Source of the DNA: Pseudomonadota bacterium
Lineage (GTDB): Bacteria; Pseudomonadota; Alphaproteobacteria; Micropepsales; Micropepsaceae
Assembly: GCA_018241025.1 (NCBI GenBank)
Contig: JAFEEQ010000011.1
Coordinates: forward strand, 392,970 to 456,969
Length of the DNA: 64,000 bases
Direction: 5' to 3'
How positions within the stretch are numbered: the stretch's first letter is position 1; the number at the start of each line of letters is the position of its first letter. The notes below the pieces were generated by a model. The model saw only the letters and a list, made by a program, of their open reading frames with translations. It made no database searches and was not told the origin of the DNA. Made by a program: the position numbers and the translations under genes. Of the stretch, positions 41,792 through 51,708 are shown piece after piece.

Positions 41792-42427
41792 CTAGGAATG
41801 GGCGACGAGGACGTACTGCTTGGCTTCGGCAGCGTTCTGAAAAAATGTCTGCAGCCGCTCGAAGCACCGGACTATTACATCGTCGAAGACCGATGGCTCT
41901 TCTTCGGTCCACAGAACGCCAGCAACGTCCAATATCTCCATCGTCTTCGGGTTCCAGTGCTTCCGAAGGTCCGACATGGTAATTTTGCCAAGTTCGGCGG
42001 CGAACCCTGTTACCTCCTCCGGCGTGAAGATTGTCGCGCCGTAGCCGATGTCCGCGATGCGGCTCTCGTCAGTACCGCGTCCTGCTATCGCGATCAGCAG
42101 CGGATCGTCCGGCAGAGCTCGCGTGTCGACGAACTCGAACCCGAGCTTGCGCGCCTCCTCCCGCATCGCGGCTCGCCACGCCTGGTCGTCCGAATTATCC
42201 TCGCTCTCGCGACGCTGGACGGCGATGAGCGCCATCATATACCCGGCCTCGTCTCGGGCTTTCTGTGAGAGAAGATAGGATAGCGTAGCCCAATCCTTGT
42301 CTAGATATAGCATCTCGGCGCTTTCGGACCCGGCATGCTCCGGCAGAGTCCAAAACGTTTCAGGGTCGCTGCGGATGGCGGCGAGGCGCTCGCTATTCAC
42401 GCGAGCGTGGTAGGAAACGATGCTCAT
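41792..42427 (-). CDS. YfbM-like DUF1877 protein
   Basis: A 211-aa soluble protein of the DUF1877 (YfbM) family of unknown function. It starts with the family pattern MSIVSYHARVNSERLAAIRSDP, then YLDKDWATLSYLLS, the central IGYGATIFTPEEVTGFAAEL (near residue 125) and the C-terminal FERLQTFFQNAAEAKQYVLV. Homologues are scattered and often near mobile or toxin-related genes, but nothing of that sort is adjacent here. Lies between gmk (convergent) and the amidohydrolase gene (33 bp, same strand). Confidence 0.8.
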   Translation of the reverse strand: MSIVSYHARVNSERLAAIRSDPETFWTLPEHAGSESAEMLYLDKDWATLSYLLSQKARDEAGYMMALIAVQRRESEDNSDDQAWRAAMREEARKLGFEFVDTRALPDDPLLIAIAGRGTDESRIADIGYGATIFTPEEVTGFAAELGKITMSDLRKHWNPKTMEILDVAGVLWTEEEPSVFDDVIVRCFERLQTFFQNAAEAKQYVLVAHS

Positions 42428-42460
42428 GTGGCTCTCGTTGTCGTCGCGTGTGGCGCGAAG

Positions 42461-43507
42461 CTAGACGATATTTACCCGGTACACCTTCTTCGCCGTGCCG
42501 CTGAACAGCGCGGTCTTCTCGTCGGCGGAGTAGGTCTTCGCGATGCGCTTGAACGCGTTCCACAGGCTGACGTAATCGCAGCCGAAGCGGTCGACCGGGA
42601 AATTGCTCTCGAACATGCAGCGCTTGGCGCCGAAGGCTTCGATGCAGGTCTCGATATAGGGCCGCCACTGCTCGGCGAGCAGCTCCGACGGCGGATCTGG
42701 CTCGTGCATCCGCGTCTTCCAGCCGGCGAAGGGCATCGGCAGGCCGCCGGTCTTCACGTGGACGTTCGCGCACTCCGCCAGCGTCTCGATCTCGCGCTTC
42801 CAGATGCCGAAACGCTCGCCGAGCTTGCCCTTATAGGCGCCGATGCCGAGCGGCGTGCCGACATGGTCGAGCACGATGGTCGTCTCGGGGAAGGCGCGGG
42901 CGAGGTCGATCAGGTCGGGCAATTGCGGCTCGACCAGCCAGGCATCGAAGGAGAGGCCGAGCTTGTGCAGCACCGCGAAACCCTCGCGGAATTTCGGATC
43001 GCGATAGAGCCCCGCCGTGTTGCGGCCCGCCAGCGGCCCAAGCACATTCGGGTCGGCGTCATAGGACGCCGAATGGCGGATGCCGCGGAAGCGTCCGTGT
43101 CCCGCCGCGATATGCGAGCGCAGCACGTCTTCGACCGTATCGGCGCCGACGCGCAGATCGACATGGCCGACGATGCCGGCGCAGGCGCGGACATCGCCAT
43201 AGATGCCGCTTGCGCTCATCGCCGCGACGCCGTTCACGAACTCGGTCTCGCCCACGCATTTAAGTTCCTGCGGGCCGTCGGCGCGGTACATCGCGCCGCA
43301 TTCCATATAGACCGTGCCGCGCACATTGTGTCCGCTCTTGAGGTCGGCGAGCAGCTCGTCGAACAGATAGCGCGGGATGTTCTTCAGGATGTCGACGAAG
43401 CCATGCCCGGTATCGGGCAGCGCACCGATGATCGCCTGCGGCCGGTCCCACAGATGATGATGCGGATCGACGATCGGCAGCTCGGGTTCGAGGATCTGTT
43501 CGGGCAT
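42461..43507 (-). CDS. Amidohydrolase-2 family TIM-barrel hydrolase
   Basis: A 348-aa member of the amidohydrolase-2 group (lactonases such as 2-pyrone-4,6-dicarboxylate or fuconolactone hydrolases). The metal motif is IVDPHHHLWDR (residues ~12-22). Other landmarks are a FRGIRHSASYD strand (near residue 138), VLDHVGTPLG (near residue 217), HVKTGGL and the final FESNFPVDRF with an aspartate-type acid. The substrate is not clear. It lies 24 bp downstream of the next gene on the same strand. Confidence 0.88.
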   Translation of the reverse strand: MPEQILEPELPIVDPHHHLWDRPQAIIGALPDTGHGFVDILKNIPRYLFDELLADLKSGHNVRGTVYMECGAMYRADGPQELKCVGETEFVNGVAAMSASGIYGDVRACAGIVGHVDLRVGADTVEDVLRSHIAAGHGRFRGIRHSASYDADPNVLGPLAGRNTAGLYRDPKFREGFAVLHKLGLSFDAWLVEPQLPDLIDLARAFPETTIVLDHVGTPLGIGAYKGKLGERFGIWKREIETLAECANVHVKTGGLPMPFAGWKTRMHEPDPPSELLAEQWRPYIETCIEAFGAKRCMFESNFPVDRFGCDYVSLWNAFKRIAKTYSADEKTALFSGTAKKVYRVNIV

Positions 43508-43531
43508 TATGTGTTCCTCCCAACGGTCATA

Positions 43532-43933
43532 CTAGCACGGCTTCAGAAGTCCGGTTTGTGTGGCAACGCCGGTTTCAAAGACGACTATCATCTGGCTGTG
43601 ACGTAGATAGAAGGCCGTTTTCCCTCCGGCCCACGAATCCCGAGCACAGCGTTCAAGAACGGGGCCGGCTTGGTGGGGCGTAAGAAGAAAGCCGAAACGC
43701 TTGATCAGCTGCGATGGGGTCCGGCTGATGATCAGGTCGCGCTTTCCCTCTGGGTCTTCCTCGAGAGTTCCCACCGCTCGATCGAGGTTGATGGACGCAA
43801 GGCCATGCTTCCACGCGACATACCGCATGTTCTTGGCGTCGAGGTCATCCTGATAGAGGACGAAAGCCCAAGTCAGCAACCCGAGCGCCGCCAGTGACAG
43901 CGGCGCTCCGATTGCAAGCAGGAGCCATCTCAC
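43532..43933 (-). CDS. Small membrane-anchored protein of unknown function
   Basis: A 133-aa protein with one N-terminal transmembrane helix (WLLLAIGAPLSLAALGLLTWAFVLY, residues ~3-27) and an extracytoplasmic part of ~105 residues (DLIISRTPSQLIKRFGFLLTP, two cysteines). No family is recognised. It stands between the alcohol dehydrogenase and amidohydrolase genes on the same strand, with gaps of 6 and 24 bp. Confidence 0.6.
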   Translation of the reverse strand: MRWLLLAIGAPLSLAALGLLTWAFVLYQDDLDAKNMRYVAWKHGLASINLDRAVGTLEEDPEGKRDLIISRTPSQLIKRFGFLLTPHQAGPVLERCARDSWAGGKTAFYLRHSQMIVVFETGVATQTGLLKPC

Positions 43934-43939
43934 GGCGCC

Positions 43940-44995
43940 TTACGGCGTCAGCACCACGCGCCCCGTGATCTTGCCTTCGCGCAGGTCGTCGAGCGTCTGG
44001 CTCGCGGCGCTCATCGGGCGCTTGGAGTAGGGGATCGGATCGACTTTGCCGGCGCGCACCAGCTCCATCATCTCATGCGTCTCGCCGAGCGAGCCGGTCA
44101 TCGAGCCGCCGATGGAGATCGTGCGGAAGGGGAACATCGGGATCGGCATGCTCATCGCGCCGCCGAACAGGCCGACGATGATCACCTTGCCGCCGCGGCG
44201 CACCGCCTGGCTGGCGAATGCGAAGCTCTTCTCCGAGCCGACGAAATCGACCACGGCATAGGCGCCGCCCTTGGTATCGCCCATCAGCTTCTTGGCCGCT
44301 TCCGGGTCTTTGGTGTTGTAGGTCGCGCTCGCGCCGGCCTTCTTGGCGGCTTCGAGCTTGGCGTCGTCGATATCGGCCGCCAGCGGGCCCTTGCCGAACA
44401 TCGCCTTGGCGAACTGCACGCCCATCATGCCGACGCCGCCGACGCCCACGACCAGTACCTGGTCGTCGGGGCCGAGATGCCCGACCTTCTTCATCGCCGC
44501 ATAAGCCGTGAGGCCCGAGCACATGTAAGCGGCGCCGAGCGCCGGATCGGTCTTGCCGTAGTCGATGAGATATTTCGGATGCGGCACCATCACGTGGGTG
44601 GCATAGCCGCCGGGGCAGCCATTGGAGCAGCCGAGCTGGCGCGGGCCGCCGACGCAGAGATTCTCTTCGCCGCGCAGGCAGGACGGGCACTTGCCGCAGC
44701 CGATCCACGGGAACGCCGCGTAGCGCGCGCCGACCTCGATGCCCTTCACATCGGGACCGACGGCGACGACTTCGCCTTCGATTTCGTGGCCGAGGGTGTG
44801 CGGCAGCTTCATGTTGGCCATCGGCAGCTTGGCGCCGCCGCCCATGTCGAAATAGCCGTCATGGATATGCACGTCGGAATGGCAGACGCCGGCGTTGTGG
44901 ACTTTGAGCAGCACTTCCGAGCCGGTCGGCGTGGGCGTCGGAATTTCGACTTCCTGCAACGGCTTGCCGAACTCGATGATGGCCTGGCTCTTCAT
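43940..44995 (-). CDS. Zinc-dependent alcohol dehydrogenase
   Basis: A 351-aa medium-chain dehydrogenase (MDR). The catalytic zinc site is formed by VCHSDVHIHDG and GHEIEGEVVAVG, the structural zinc by CGKCPSCLRGEENLC (residues ~99-113). The NAD(H) domain has VLVVGVGGVGMMGVQFAK (near residues 177-194). Similar proteins oxidise alcohols or aldehydes, for example alcohol dehydrogenase of the adhP type; the substrate is unknown. Divergent region upstream of rsmA is 145 bp. Confidence 0.94.
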   Translation of the reverse strand: MKSQAIIEFGKPLQEVEIPTPTPTGSEVLLKVHNAGVCHSDVHIHDGYFDMGGGAKLPMANMKLPHTLGHEIEGEVVAVGPDVKGIEVGARYAAFPWIGCGKCPSCLRGEENLCVGGPRQLGCSNGCPGGYATHVMVPHPKYLIDYGKTDPALGAAYMCSGLTAYAAMKKVGHLGPDDQVLVVGVGGVGMMGVQFAKAMFGKGPLAADIDDAKLEAAKKAGASATYNTKDPEAAKKLMGDTKGGAYAVVDFVGSEKSFAFASQAVRRGGKVIIVGLFGGAMSMPIPMFPFRTISIGGSMTGSLGETHEMMELVRAGKVDPIPYSKRPMSAASQTLDDLREGKITGRVVLTP

Positions 44996-45140
44996 ACGCG
45001 TCTCCCTTGGGATTTTTTCGGTTCTGACTGGTTGTCAGTCTGGCATGGCCGAGGGGCAGGACTCAATTGCCATCATCCGGCCAACCCTGTGTCATGACCG
45101 TCATTCGGCGGACTGTGAAAGCTATTACGGAATTGAAGAA

Positions 45141-45998
45141 CTAAATCGGATTGCGCGGGGCAATCGCCCGCGCCAGCGCGGCGAATTCCGCGATCGACAA
45201 TGTTTCCGCCCGCCGGGTCGGATCGATCCCCGCGGCGTTCAGCACGCCCTCCGTATCGGCTGTCACCGATTTGAGGCTCTGGCGCAGCATCTTGCGGCGC
45301 TGGCCGAAGGCCGCCGCCGTCACGCGTTCCAGATCGGCCAGCCGGGCCGGTGCAACGGGCTCGGCGCGCGGTTCGAGCCGGACGATGCTCGAGGTGATCT
45401 TCGGTGGCGGCACGAAAGCGCTGCGCGCGACATCGAACAGGATCTTCGCCTCCGCCCGCCATTGTGTCAGCACTGAAAGTCGGCCGTAATTTTCGCTGTC
45501 CGGCTTCGCCACGATGCGCTCAGCGACTTCGCGCTGGAACATGAGCGTGAGGCTCGACCAGAAGGGTGGCCAAGTTTCTGCCCTAAGCCACTTCACCAGG
45601 ATCGCTGTGCCGACATTGTAGGGCAGGTTGGCGGCGACGCGGATCGGGCCGCTGACGCCGCTTAGCAGCGCCGCCTCATCGATTTCCATCGCATCGCCAT
45701 CGACGACCTCGAGGCGGCCCGAATACGCCGCAGCGATCTCCGCGAGCGCCGGCAGGCAGCGTTCGTCGCGCTCGACCGCGATCACCTTTGCGGCACCTTC
45801 GGCGAGAAGGCCGCGCGTCAGACCGCCGGGGCCCGGCCCAATCTCCAGCACCGTCGCGCCGTCGAGCGGCCCCGCCGCGCGCGCGATGCGGCGCGTCAGG
45901 TTGAGATCGAGCAGGAAGTTCTGGCCAAGCGATTTCTTTGCCTGCAGACCATGCGCGGCGATGACCTCGCGCAGCGGCGGCAAACCGTCTTCGCTCAC
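45141..45998 (-). CDS. rsmA: 16S rRNA dimethyladenosine transferase
   Basis: RsmA (KsgA) dimethylates A1518 and A1519 of 16S rRNA; 285 aa. [18 protein letters not shown] (residues ~19-36), the SAM-binding [16 protein letters not shown] (residues ~51-66) and the catalytic [12 protein letters not shown] (near residue 121) are all present. The start is a GTG that overlaps the pdxA stop (GTGA), so it is translationally coupled to pdxA. Last gene of the lpt-surA-pdxA chain. Confidence 0.97.
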   Translation of the reverse strand: MSEDGLPPLREVIAAHGLQAKKSLGQNFLLDLNLTRRIARAAGPLDGATVLEIGPGPGGLTRGLLAEGAAKVIAVERDERCLPALAEIAAAYSGRLEVVDGDAMEIDEAALLSGVSGPIRVAANLPYNVGTAILVKWLRAETWPPFWSSLTLMFQREVAERIVAKPDSENYGRLSVLTQWRAEAKILFDVARSAFVPPPKITSSIVRLEPRAEPVAPARLADLERVTAAAFGQRRKMLRQSLKSVTADTEGVLNAAGIDPTRRAETLSIAEFAALARAIAPRNPI

Positions 45999-46942
45999 GC
46001 GCTCCTCGCATCGGCCATGCGCGCGGCAAGTTCGATCGCCGCGATCATGCTGCGCACATCCGCCTTGCCGGTGCCGGCGATGTCGAACGCGGTGCCGTGG
46101 TCGGGCGAGGTGCGCACGATGGGCAGGCCGAGCGTGACGTTCACACCGTCCCAGAACGACAGCGTCTTGATCGGGATCAGGGCCTGGTCGTGATACATGC
46201 AGAGCGCCGCGTCGTAACGTGCCCGCGCTTCGGCGTGGAACAGCGTGTCGGCGGGCAGGGGGCCGCGCACGTCGTGGCCCTTCGCTTTCAGCGCCGCCAC
46301 CGCCGGCGCGATCACCGCGCCGTCTTCGCCGCCGAGTACGCCATCTTCACCGGCATGCGGGTTGAGACCGGCAACCGCGAGCCGCGGCGCCGCGATACCG
46401 AAATCCCGCGCCAGCGCCGCCAGCATGATCTCGCCGGTCTCGACGATGGCTGCGGTCGTGATCGTCTTCGGCACCGTGGCGACCGGCATGTGGATGGTCA
46501 GCGGCACGACGCGCAGCAGATCGCTCGCCAGCATCATCACCGCGCGCGGCGCCTTGGTGAGGGCCTGAAGGAACTCGGTATGCCCAGGATGGGGAAACCC
46601 CGCCGCTGCCAGGACCGCCTTGTTGATCGGCGCGGTCACGACCGCCGCCGCCTCGCCGCGCATCGCAAGTGCGACCGCCGTCTCGATGGCTTCGATCGTG
46701 CAGGCGGCGTTGCCCGGATCCGGCTTGCCCGGCACGCGCACTGCCTTCGCGCTCGTCGCTATGACGTAATTCATCGCCTTGAGGCCACAGGCGTGGAACA
46801 CCGCCGGCTCGCCCACCAGCTTCAGCGGCCGGGCGCCAATCTGTCCGCCGAGCGCGCCCAGCGCCGCGACCGCGACTTCCGGGCCGATGCCGGCCGGCTC
46901 GCCCATGGTGATCAGGATCGGTGTGCTATTTGACTTCGACAT
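45995..46942 (-). CDS. pdxA: 4-hydroxythreonine-4-phosphate dehydrogenase
   Basis: The PdxA step of pyridoxal phosphate synthesis, 315 aa. [16 protein letters not shown] is the N-terminal motif (residues ~13-28). Metal-binding histidines are in [14 protein letters not shown] and [16 protein letters not shown] (near residue 255), and the last His in [18 protein letters not shown]. The start lies inside the end of surA (17 bp overlap). Linkage to surA and rsmA is widely conserved. Confidence 0.97.
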   Translation of the reverse strand: MSKSNSTPILITMGEPAGIGPEVAVAALGALGGQIGARPLKLVGEPAVFHACGLKAMNYVIATSAKAVRVPGKPDPGNAACTIEAIETAVALAMRGEAAAVVTAPINKAVLAAAGFPHPGHTEFLQALTKAPRAVMMLASDLLRVVPLTIHMPVATVPKTITTAAIVETGEIMLAALARDFGIAAPRLAVAGLNPHAGEDGVLGGEDGAVIAPAVAALKAKGHDVRGPLPADTLFHAEARARYDAALCMYHDQALIPIKTLSFWDGVNVTLGLPIVRTSPDHGTAFDIAGTGKADVRSMIAAIELAARMADARSA

Positions 46943-48374
46943 GGGCGCTGCGCCGCAGGTCGCGCAGATAGCGCCGGGCGAGCATCGTGATCTGCTCGTC
47001 GAACAGGTTCTCTTCGACTTCCTGCCGCGTCGGCACGGACCAGGCGGTCTTCACCGGCGCGGGCCTGTCGCAGCGGACCATCATCTCGATGCCGGCCTGG
47101 GTCTGGAACGGCGCGGTCGCCTCGCCCGGGCCGGCCTTGGCGATGGCGTCCTGGATCTGCGGGCTGAGGTCGGTGATCTTCAGGCCCATCTTCTGGATGT
47201 CCTGATAGATCAGGCCATGCACCTGCTCGGCCAGCTTGGGCAATCCGTCGCAGCCGCTGACATGGTCGTGGATCTGGCCGGCGACCTTGAGCACGTTGGC
47301 GAGATACTCCTTCGGCGGATTGGGGCCGGTGGGCAGCAGCAAGCGCGCAACGGTCAGCGGTCCGGTCGGCTTCAGCGAGGCCGGGTCGGGTGCCTTGTAG
47401 CCCGAGCCTTCCTGGCGGGCGCGCAGGCCGAGAATGTAGTAGCCCCCATTGGAGCGGATCGGCTGTGAAACGCTGCCCGGCTCCATCTTCTGCAATGCGG
47501 CGTCGAGCTCCGCGGGGAGCTGGCCCTGATGCACCCAGCCGAGATCGCCGCCGGCAGCGGCCGTCGGGCTCTGGCTGAACTGCCGCGCCACCGTGGCGAA
47601 CTGCGCGCCCGCGGTGATCTGGGCATAGATGTCTTCGGCGTCTTTCTTGACCTTGTCGTCCTGGTCCGGGTTGTCGACCGCGAGGAAGATCGACGAGACG
47701 AGGAAGTGCGGCTTGTCGGCGCCTTCGGTCACGCGTGCCAGCTCGGCATCGATGTCGGCCGGCGTGATGTTGATGCGATCCTGGTATTCGTCCTGCACCG
47801 CCTTTTGCCAGGCGATCTGCACCGCGATCTGGCCGCGCAGCGTCGCCATGTCGACGCCCGACCGCTTCAGCATCTCGGCGAGTTGTTCCTTGGTCAGGTG
47901 GTTCTCATTGATGATGCGATCGATCGACTTGTCGACATCGGTCGGCGACACGGTAATGTTCTTGCGCCGGGCCTCCTGGATCTGGAGCTGCTCGGTTTCG
48001 AGCTGCTGCAGGATCTGGTCGTGCAGCTTGGCCATCACTTCCGGCGTCGGCTGCAGGTTTGAGGTCGCGACGAAAAGCAGGATGCGCTGGCGCAGGTCGT
48101 AGTCGGTGATCGGCGCATCGTTGACCAACGCCGCGACGCCGTCCGACGGCGTCTCCGGCGGGAGCGCGGCTGCCGGTGCAGGCTCACCGGGCTTTACGCC
48201 AGGCGGTGCCGGCGTGGCACCGGGTGCCGCCGGCTTGACCGGAGCGGCCCCTGATCCGGTCGCCGCCGTGGCGATTGGTCCGCTCGGTCCGGCAAGGCTT
48301 TGGGCAAGCGCAGGCGCCGCCAGAAGGGCCAGAAGGCCGGCGAAAATCGCAAAATAGGATGTCTTCTTAGACAA
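46926..48374 (-). CDS. surA: Periplasmic chaperone / peptidylprolyl isomerase SurA
   Basis: SurA escorts outer-membrane proteins, including LptD, through the periplasm. From the TTG at 48374 the protein has 482 aa and begins with a clean signal peptide (SKKTSYFAIFAGLLALLAAPALAQS); a GAAGG ribosome-binding site lies upstream. An earlier TTG at 48461 overlapping the lptD stop would add 29 residues before the signal. The N-domain is VAALVNDAPITDYDLRQRILLF; a parvulin domain is visible at QFATVARQFSQSPTAAAGGDLGW. A proline/alanine-rich linker follows the signal peptide. Confidence 0.93.
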   Translation of the reverse strand: MSKKTSYFAIFAGLLALLAAPALAQSLAGPSGPIATAATGSGAAPVKPAAPGATPAPPGVKPGEPAPAAALPPETPSDGVAALVNDAPITDYDLRQRILLFVATSNLQPTPEVMAKLHDQILQQLETEQLQIQEARRKNITVSPTDVDKSIDRIINENHLTKEQLAEMLKRSGVDMATLRGQIAVQIAWQKAVQDEYQDRINITPADIDAELARVTEGADKPHFLVSSIFLAVDNPDQDDKVKKDAEDIYAQITAGAQFATVARQFSQSPTAAAGGDLGWVHQGQLPAELDAALQKMEPGSVSQPIRSNGGYYILGLRARQEGSGYKAPDPASLKPTGPLTVARLLLPTGPNPPKEYLANVLKVAGQIHDHVSGCDGLPKLAEQVHGLIYQDIQKMGLKITDLSPQIQDAIAKAGPGEATAPFQTQAGIEMMVRCDRPAPVKTAWSVPTRQEVEENLFDEQITMLARRYLRDLRRSAHVEVK

Positions 48375-48457
48375 AGTTCGAGCCTTCGCCAGCAATCTCA
48401 ATGGTTTACGCGCTCGCCCCCGAACCGGGCGCGAGAATACGGAAAAATGGGGCCCAT

Positions 48458-50620
48458 TCAAGGACGTGAGAAGACGTCTTGTGGGAACAAGCTAAACGGC
48501 TCGATCGGCTGGTCACCCGTCTTGAGGTTGAAGCGCAGGATGATCGAGGTCGACGGCGGCAGGTCCTGGTCCGTGGTGAACTTGCGGCGATAGGCGACCG
48601 AGATGCCGAGACAATCGTCTTCATAGCCGAGGCCGAGTTCCGTATCGAGCATCTTGCCCGCCAGCAGGTCGCGCCGGATTGCGCCGAAAGCCTGCCAATT
48701 CTCATAGAAATTGATGTCTGCCTGGGCGTTGATTTCCTCGCGCTCCGGCAGGCCGAGCGACACGAGTTCCTGCGGCAGGTGCACATAGCTGATCTGAAGC
48801 GACGAACGGCCGAAAGTTCCGGTCAGATAGACTTCGTGCCGCCGCACCGTGCCGTTGGCGCGGTCGACGTCGATGCGGTCGGTGAGATCGAAATAGGGCA
48901 GGAACTTCACGCTCACCCGGCCGACCACGTCGGACACCGTGCCGTTCTGGCCCGAATCGGGGCCGAAGATCGGATCGGCCTTCAGGCGATATGTCTGGCC
49001 CAGCACCGCGTCGATCGACCCGGTCGCGAATTGCGCGCGCGCATGGATGCCGAAATTCGCCCGCGGTCCGCTTTCGACCAGGTCGGTCCCTGGCATCTGG
49101 TCGAAGGAGAGGATGTTGTTCTCGTCGAGTTCGAAGGCACCGCTGTCTTCGTTCGGGATGCCGGCCGGATTGCCGCCATAGGGTTGGGCAATGAGCTGGA
49201 CGATCGGCTCGAGAATGACTGCGCGGCCGTTGCCGCCTGAGGAGATGAAGGGCCAGCGCCAGTCGATCGCGGCGTAGGGCACGCCGCGGGTGATGTAGCG
49301 GTCGGTATGCGCGGTTGGATCGGTGACGTGATAGACGTCGCCGCGAGCGTTCAACTCGAGTGTGAAGAGCTGGCCGCCGGGCAGCACCGTGGGCCAGCGC
49401 ATGCGCATCTGGCCGGTCACGCGCTGATCGTCCTGTCCAAGATCACGCGTCAATGCGATGGACGATGCATCGAAGCGGAACTGTCCGCCGAGCCACTTGT
49501 GAGTCGGCGCATAGTTGAACTCGATCAGGGGCAGTACGAACGGCACGACGCCGGCCCGGTCGCTGTCGCGCAGGCCCTGAAAGTAATAGCCGGTGACCGC
49601 GAAGCGCGTGCGCCCGCCCGTGCCCTCGATGAAGATGTCATTCACCAACCGGTCGAGCTGCGAGAAATCGTAGCGCTTCAGATAGGTGTCATTGCTGGTC
49701 AGCTGGGCGTCGAAACCGGCATGCCAGATGTCGGTGATCTGGATGCGGCCCGAACCGAACAGGCTCGAATAGAACTGATTGCTGTTGCCGCTCAGGCCGC
49801 CATTCGGATTGTCCGCGACGCTGCCCTGCAGCCACATGCCGCCATGGTTCCAGCGCTGGCGGTATTCGCCCGACAGGACCTCGCCGCCGCGGGTCGAAAA
49901 GATCGGCGTGATGGTCGCATCGTTGGAATCCGACAGCGCGACATAGACCGGCAGGCGCACGAAATAGCCGATGGAGGTCGAGTTGCCGAAATCCGGCGTC
50001 AGCAGGCCGCTCGCATAGCGCACGCTCGGGTCCGGCTCGTTGAGATAGGGCGTGTAGAACAGCGGCACATTGAAGAACTCGAGCGACGCATTGACGAAGA
50101 CAATGCGGTGCTTGACCTGATCGTAGCGCACGCGTCCGGCGCGTACCCGCCAAACCGGCGTGCGCTGGCCCGGCTTGTTGCAGATCTTGCACGGCGTATA
50201 GGCGGCGTCGAACGCCTCGAGGAAACGTCCGCCCGTGCGTGTCGCGGCCGACGCGACCAGACGGCCGTTCTTCCCGATCAGCGCCGCGAAACTCTTCAGT
50301 GCGCCGTCGCGCATCTTGTCGTGCAGCTCGACCTCGTTGGCGAAGGCGACGTTGCCTTTCTCGTCGGTCAGGCTGACATGGCCGCGCGCGGTCATACGGT
50401 CGTGGATCTGGTCGTACGAGACTTCATCTGCGAGCAGCACGCGCCCGTCGGAATCGATCTCGACATGGCCGCGCGCGGTCACGACATGCGCGTCGACGTC
50501 GTAATCCATCTCGTCGGCCTGGAGCAGTACATTGCCCTTGAGCGGCAACGTGTCGGCGCGTGCCAGCGTGCAGAGCGCGAGCAGGGGAAGCGCGGCGAGG
50601 AGGCGGGCGAGGCTTCTCAT
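48458..50620 (-). CDS. lptD: LPS-assembly protein LptD
   Basis: The outer-membrane beta-barrel that inserts LPS; 720 aa. The signal peptide is MRSLARLLAALPLLALCTLARA. An OstA-like N-domain follows (GNVLLQADEMDYDVDAHVV, residues ~29-47, and ARGHVSLTDEKGNVAFANEVEL), then the barrel with YRQRWNHGGMWLQG and FYENWQAF near the end. A CKICNKPGQRTPVWR stretch (near residue 155) gives a CxxC pair typical of alphaproteobacterial LptD. Its start overlaps the lptG stop (ATGA). Confidence 0.95.
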   Translation of the reverse strand: MRSLARLLAALPLLALCTLARADTLPLKGNVLLQADEMDYDVDAHVVTARGHVEIDSDGRVLLADEVSYDQIHDRMTARGHVSLTDEKGNVAFANEVELHDKMRDGALKSFAALIGKNGRLVASAATRTGGRFLEAFDAAYTPCKICNKPGQRTPVWRVRAGRVRYDQVKHRIVFVNASLEFFNVPLFYTPYLNEPDPSVRYASGLLTPDFGNSTSIGYFVRLPVYVALSDSNDATITPIFSTRGGEVLSGEYRQRWNHGGMWLQGSVADNPNGGLSGNSNQFYSSLFGSGRIQITDIWHAGFDAQLTSNDTYLKRYDFSQLDRLVNDIFIEGTGGRTRFAVTGYYFQGLRDSDRAGVVPFVLPLIEFNYAPTHKWLGGQFRFDASSIALTRDLGQDDQRVTGQMRMRWPTVLPGGQLFTLELNARGDVYHVTDPTAHTDRYITRGVPYAAIDWRWPFISSGGNGRAVILEPIVQLIAQPYGGNPAGIPNEDSGAFELDENNILSFDQMPGTDLVESGPRANFGIHARAQFATGSIDAVLGQTYRLKADPIFGPDSGQNGTVSDVVGRVSVKFLPYFDLTDRIDVDRANGTVRRHEVYLTGTFGRSSLQISYVHLPQELVSLGLPEREEINAQADINFYENWQAFGAIRRDLLAGKMLDTELGLGYEDDCLGISVAYRRKFTTDQDLPPSTSIILRFNLKTGDQPIEPFSLFPQDVFSRP

Positions 50621-51708
50621 CCGTCCTCCTGGTTGAAGACGAGGGTCATGCCGATCAGGATCGCCGCCGTCGCTGGCGCTGTCGCGGCCAGCCACACCGG
50701 CAGGATCGCGGTCTGACCGAGCGCGCGCGCGAACTCGCTGAAGAAATAGATGCCGAAGCCGGACAGCGCGCTGATCAGGATGACGCGCATCATCCCGCCG
50801 CTGCGGCCGAGACGGACGGAAAAGCTCGCCGCCATGAACACCATCGCCGCGAACAGCGCGGGCAGCGCGAGCAGGGAGTAGAGATAAAGCTCGTAGCGCA
50901 GCGCCGAGAAGCCCGCAATCTGGGCCGAGCGGATGAAGCCGGGAAGCTCCCAGAACGACAGCGTATCGGGGGGCGCGAAGCTTTCCTGGATCTGTTCCGG
51001 CGTCAGCGTGGTCGGCATGTCGTAGCTGTCGTGATGCACCGGATTGCCGTCGGCGCCGCTGACCCAGGCGCTGTGCAGCTTCCAGACGCCGTTCTTCAGC
51101 ATCGCCGAATCCGCGTCGATGCGGCCGATGAAGCGGTCGTCGGCGCCATAGAGCAGCGCCATCACGCCTTCCAGATGCACACCCTGGTCGGCGACATGCT
51201 GGGCGTGGATCACCGACTGGCGATCGGCATTGCCCTGGCGCAGCCACAGCCCGTTCTGCTTGATCGAAAGCTGCGAGGCTTCGCCCTTGATGTATTTCGC
51301 CTCGAGGGCCGAAAACTGGCCCAGCATCTGCGCCGAGATCGGCGTCACCAGCAGCACGACGACGAAGCCCAGGCCCGCGGCCATGGTCAGCGGCGGCGCG
51401 AGGAAATCCCAGGCCGACATGCCGGCGGCGCGCACCGCGACGAGTTCCTGGTTGCGCGACAGCCGCGCGAACGCGAAGACGCCGCCGAGCAGCACTGCGA
51501 AAGGCAGCATCTTCTGGCCGAGATCGGGCAGTTGAAGAAGCGCCATGCCGATGACGACGATGGTCGAGACGGTGTGGCCCGCGACGCGGTTGGTCAGGTT
51601 GACGACGTCGATCGAGAAGGCGAGCACCAGGAAGGCGCCATAGACGATGCCGACGCCGATCAGGAACTGCGTCGCCAGATAGCGGTAAAGCGTCCATGAC
51701 CAGCTCAT
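50617..51708 (-). CDS. lptG: LPS export permease LptG
   Basis: One of the two permeases of the LptB2FG LPS extractor, 363 aa, six transmembrane helices with a large periplasmic beta-jellyroll (residues ~105-270) in the middle. The N-terminus SWTLYRYLATQFLIGVGIVY and the conserved LGQKMLPFAVLLGGVFAFARLSRNQELVAVRAAG region (residues ~62-95) mark the family. The ATG at 51708 overlaps the lptF stop by four bases; a longer in-frame start would run into lptF. Confidence 0.94.
   Translation of the reverse strand: MSWSWTLYRYLATQFLIGVGIVYGAFLVLAFSIDVVNLTNRVAGHTVSTIVVIGMALLQLPDLGQKMLPFAVLLGGVFAFARLSRNQELVAVRAAGMSAWDFLAPPLTMAAGLGFVVVLLVTPISAQMLGQFSALEAKYIKGEASQLSIKQNGLWLRQGNADRQSVIHAQHVADQGVHLEGVMALLYGADDRFIGRIDADSAMLKNGVWKLHSAWVSGADGNPVHHDSYDMPTTLTPEQIQESFAPPDTLSFWELPGFIRSAQIAGFSALRYELYLYSLLALPALFAAMVFMAASFSVRLGRSGGMMRVILISALSGFGIYFFSEFARALGQTAILPVWLAATAPATAAILIGMTLVFNQEDG

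Noticed and set aside
44996..45140. Riboswitch or terminator between the alcohol dehydrogenase gene and rsmA
   Set aside because: No stable fold or conserved motif visible.
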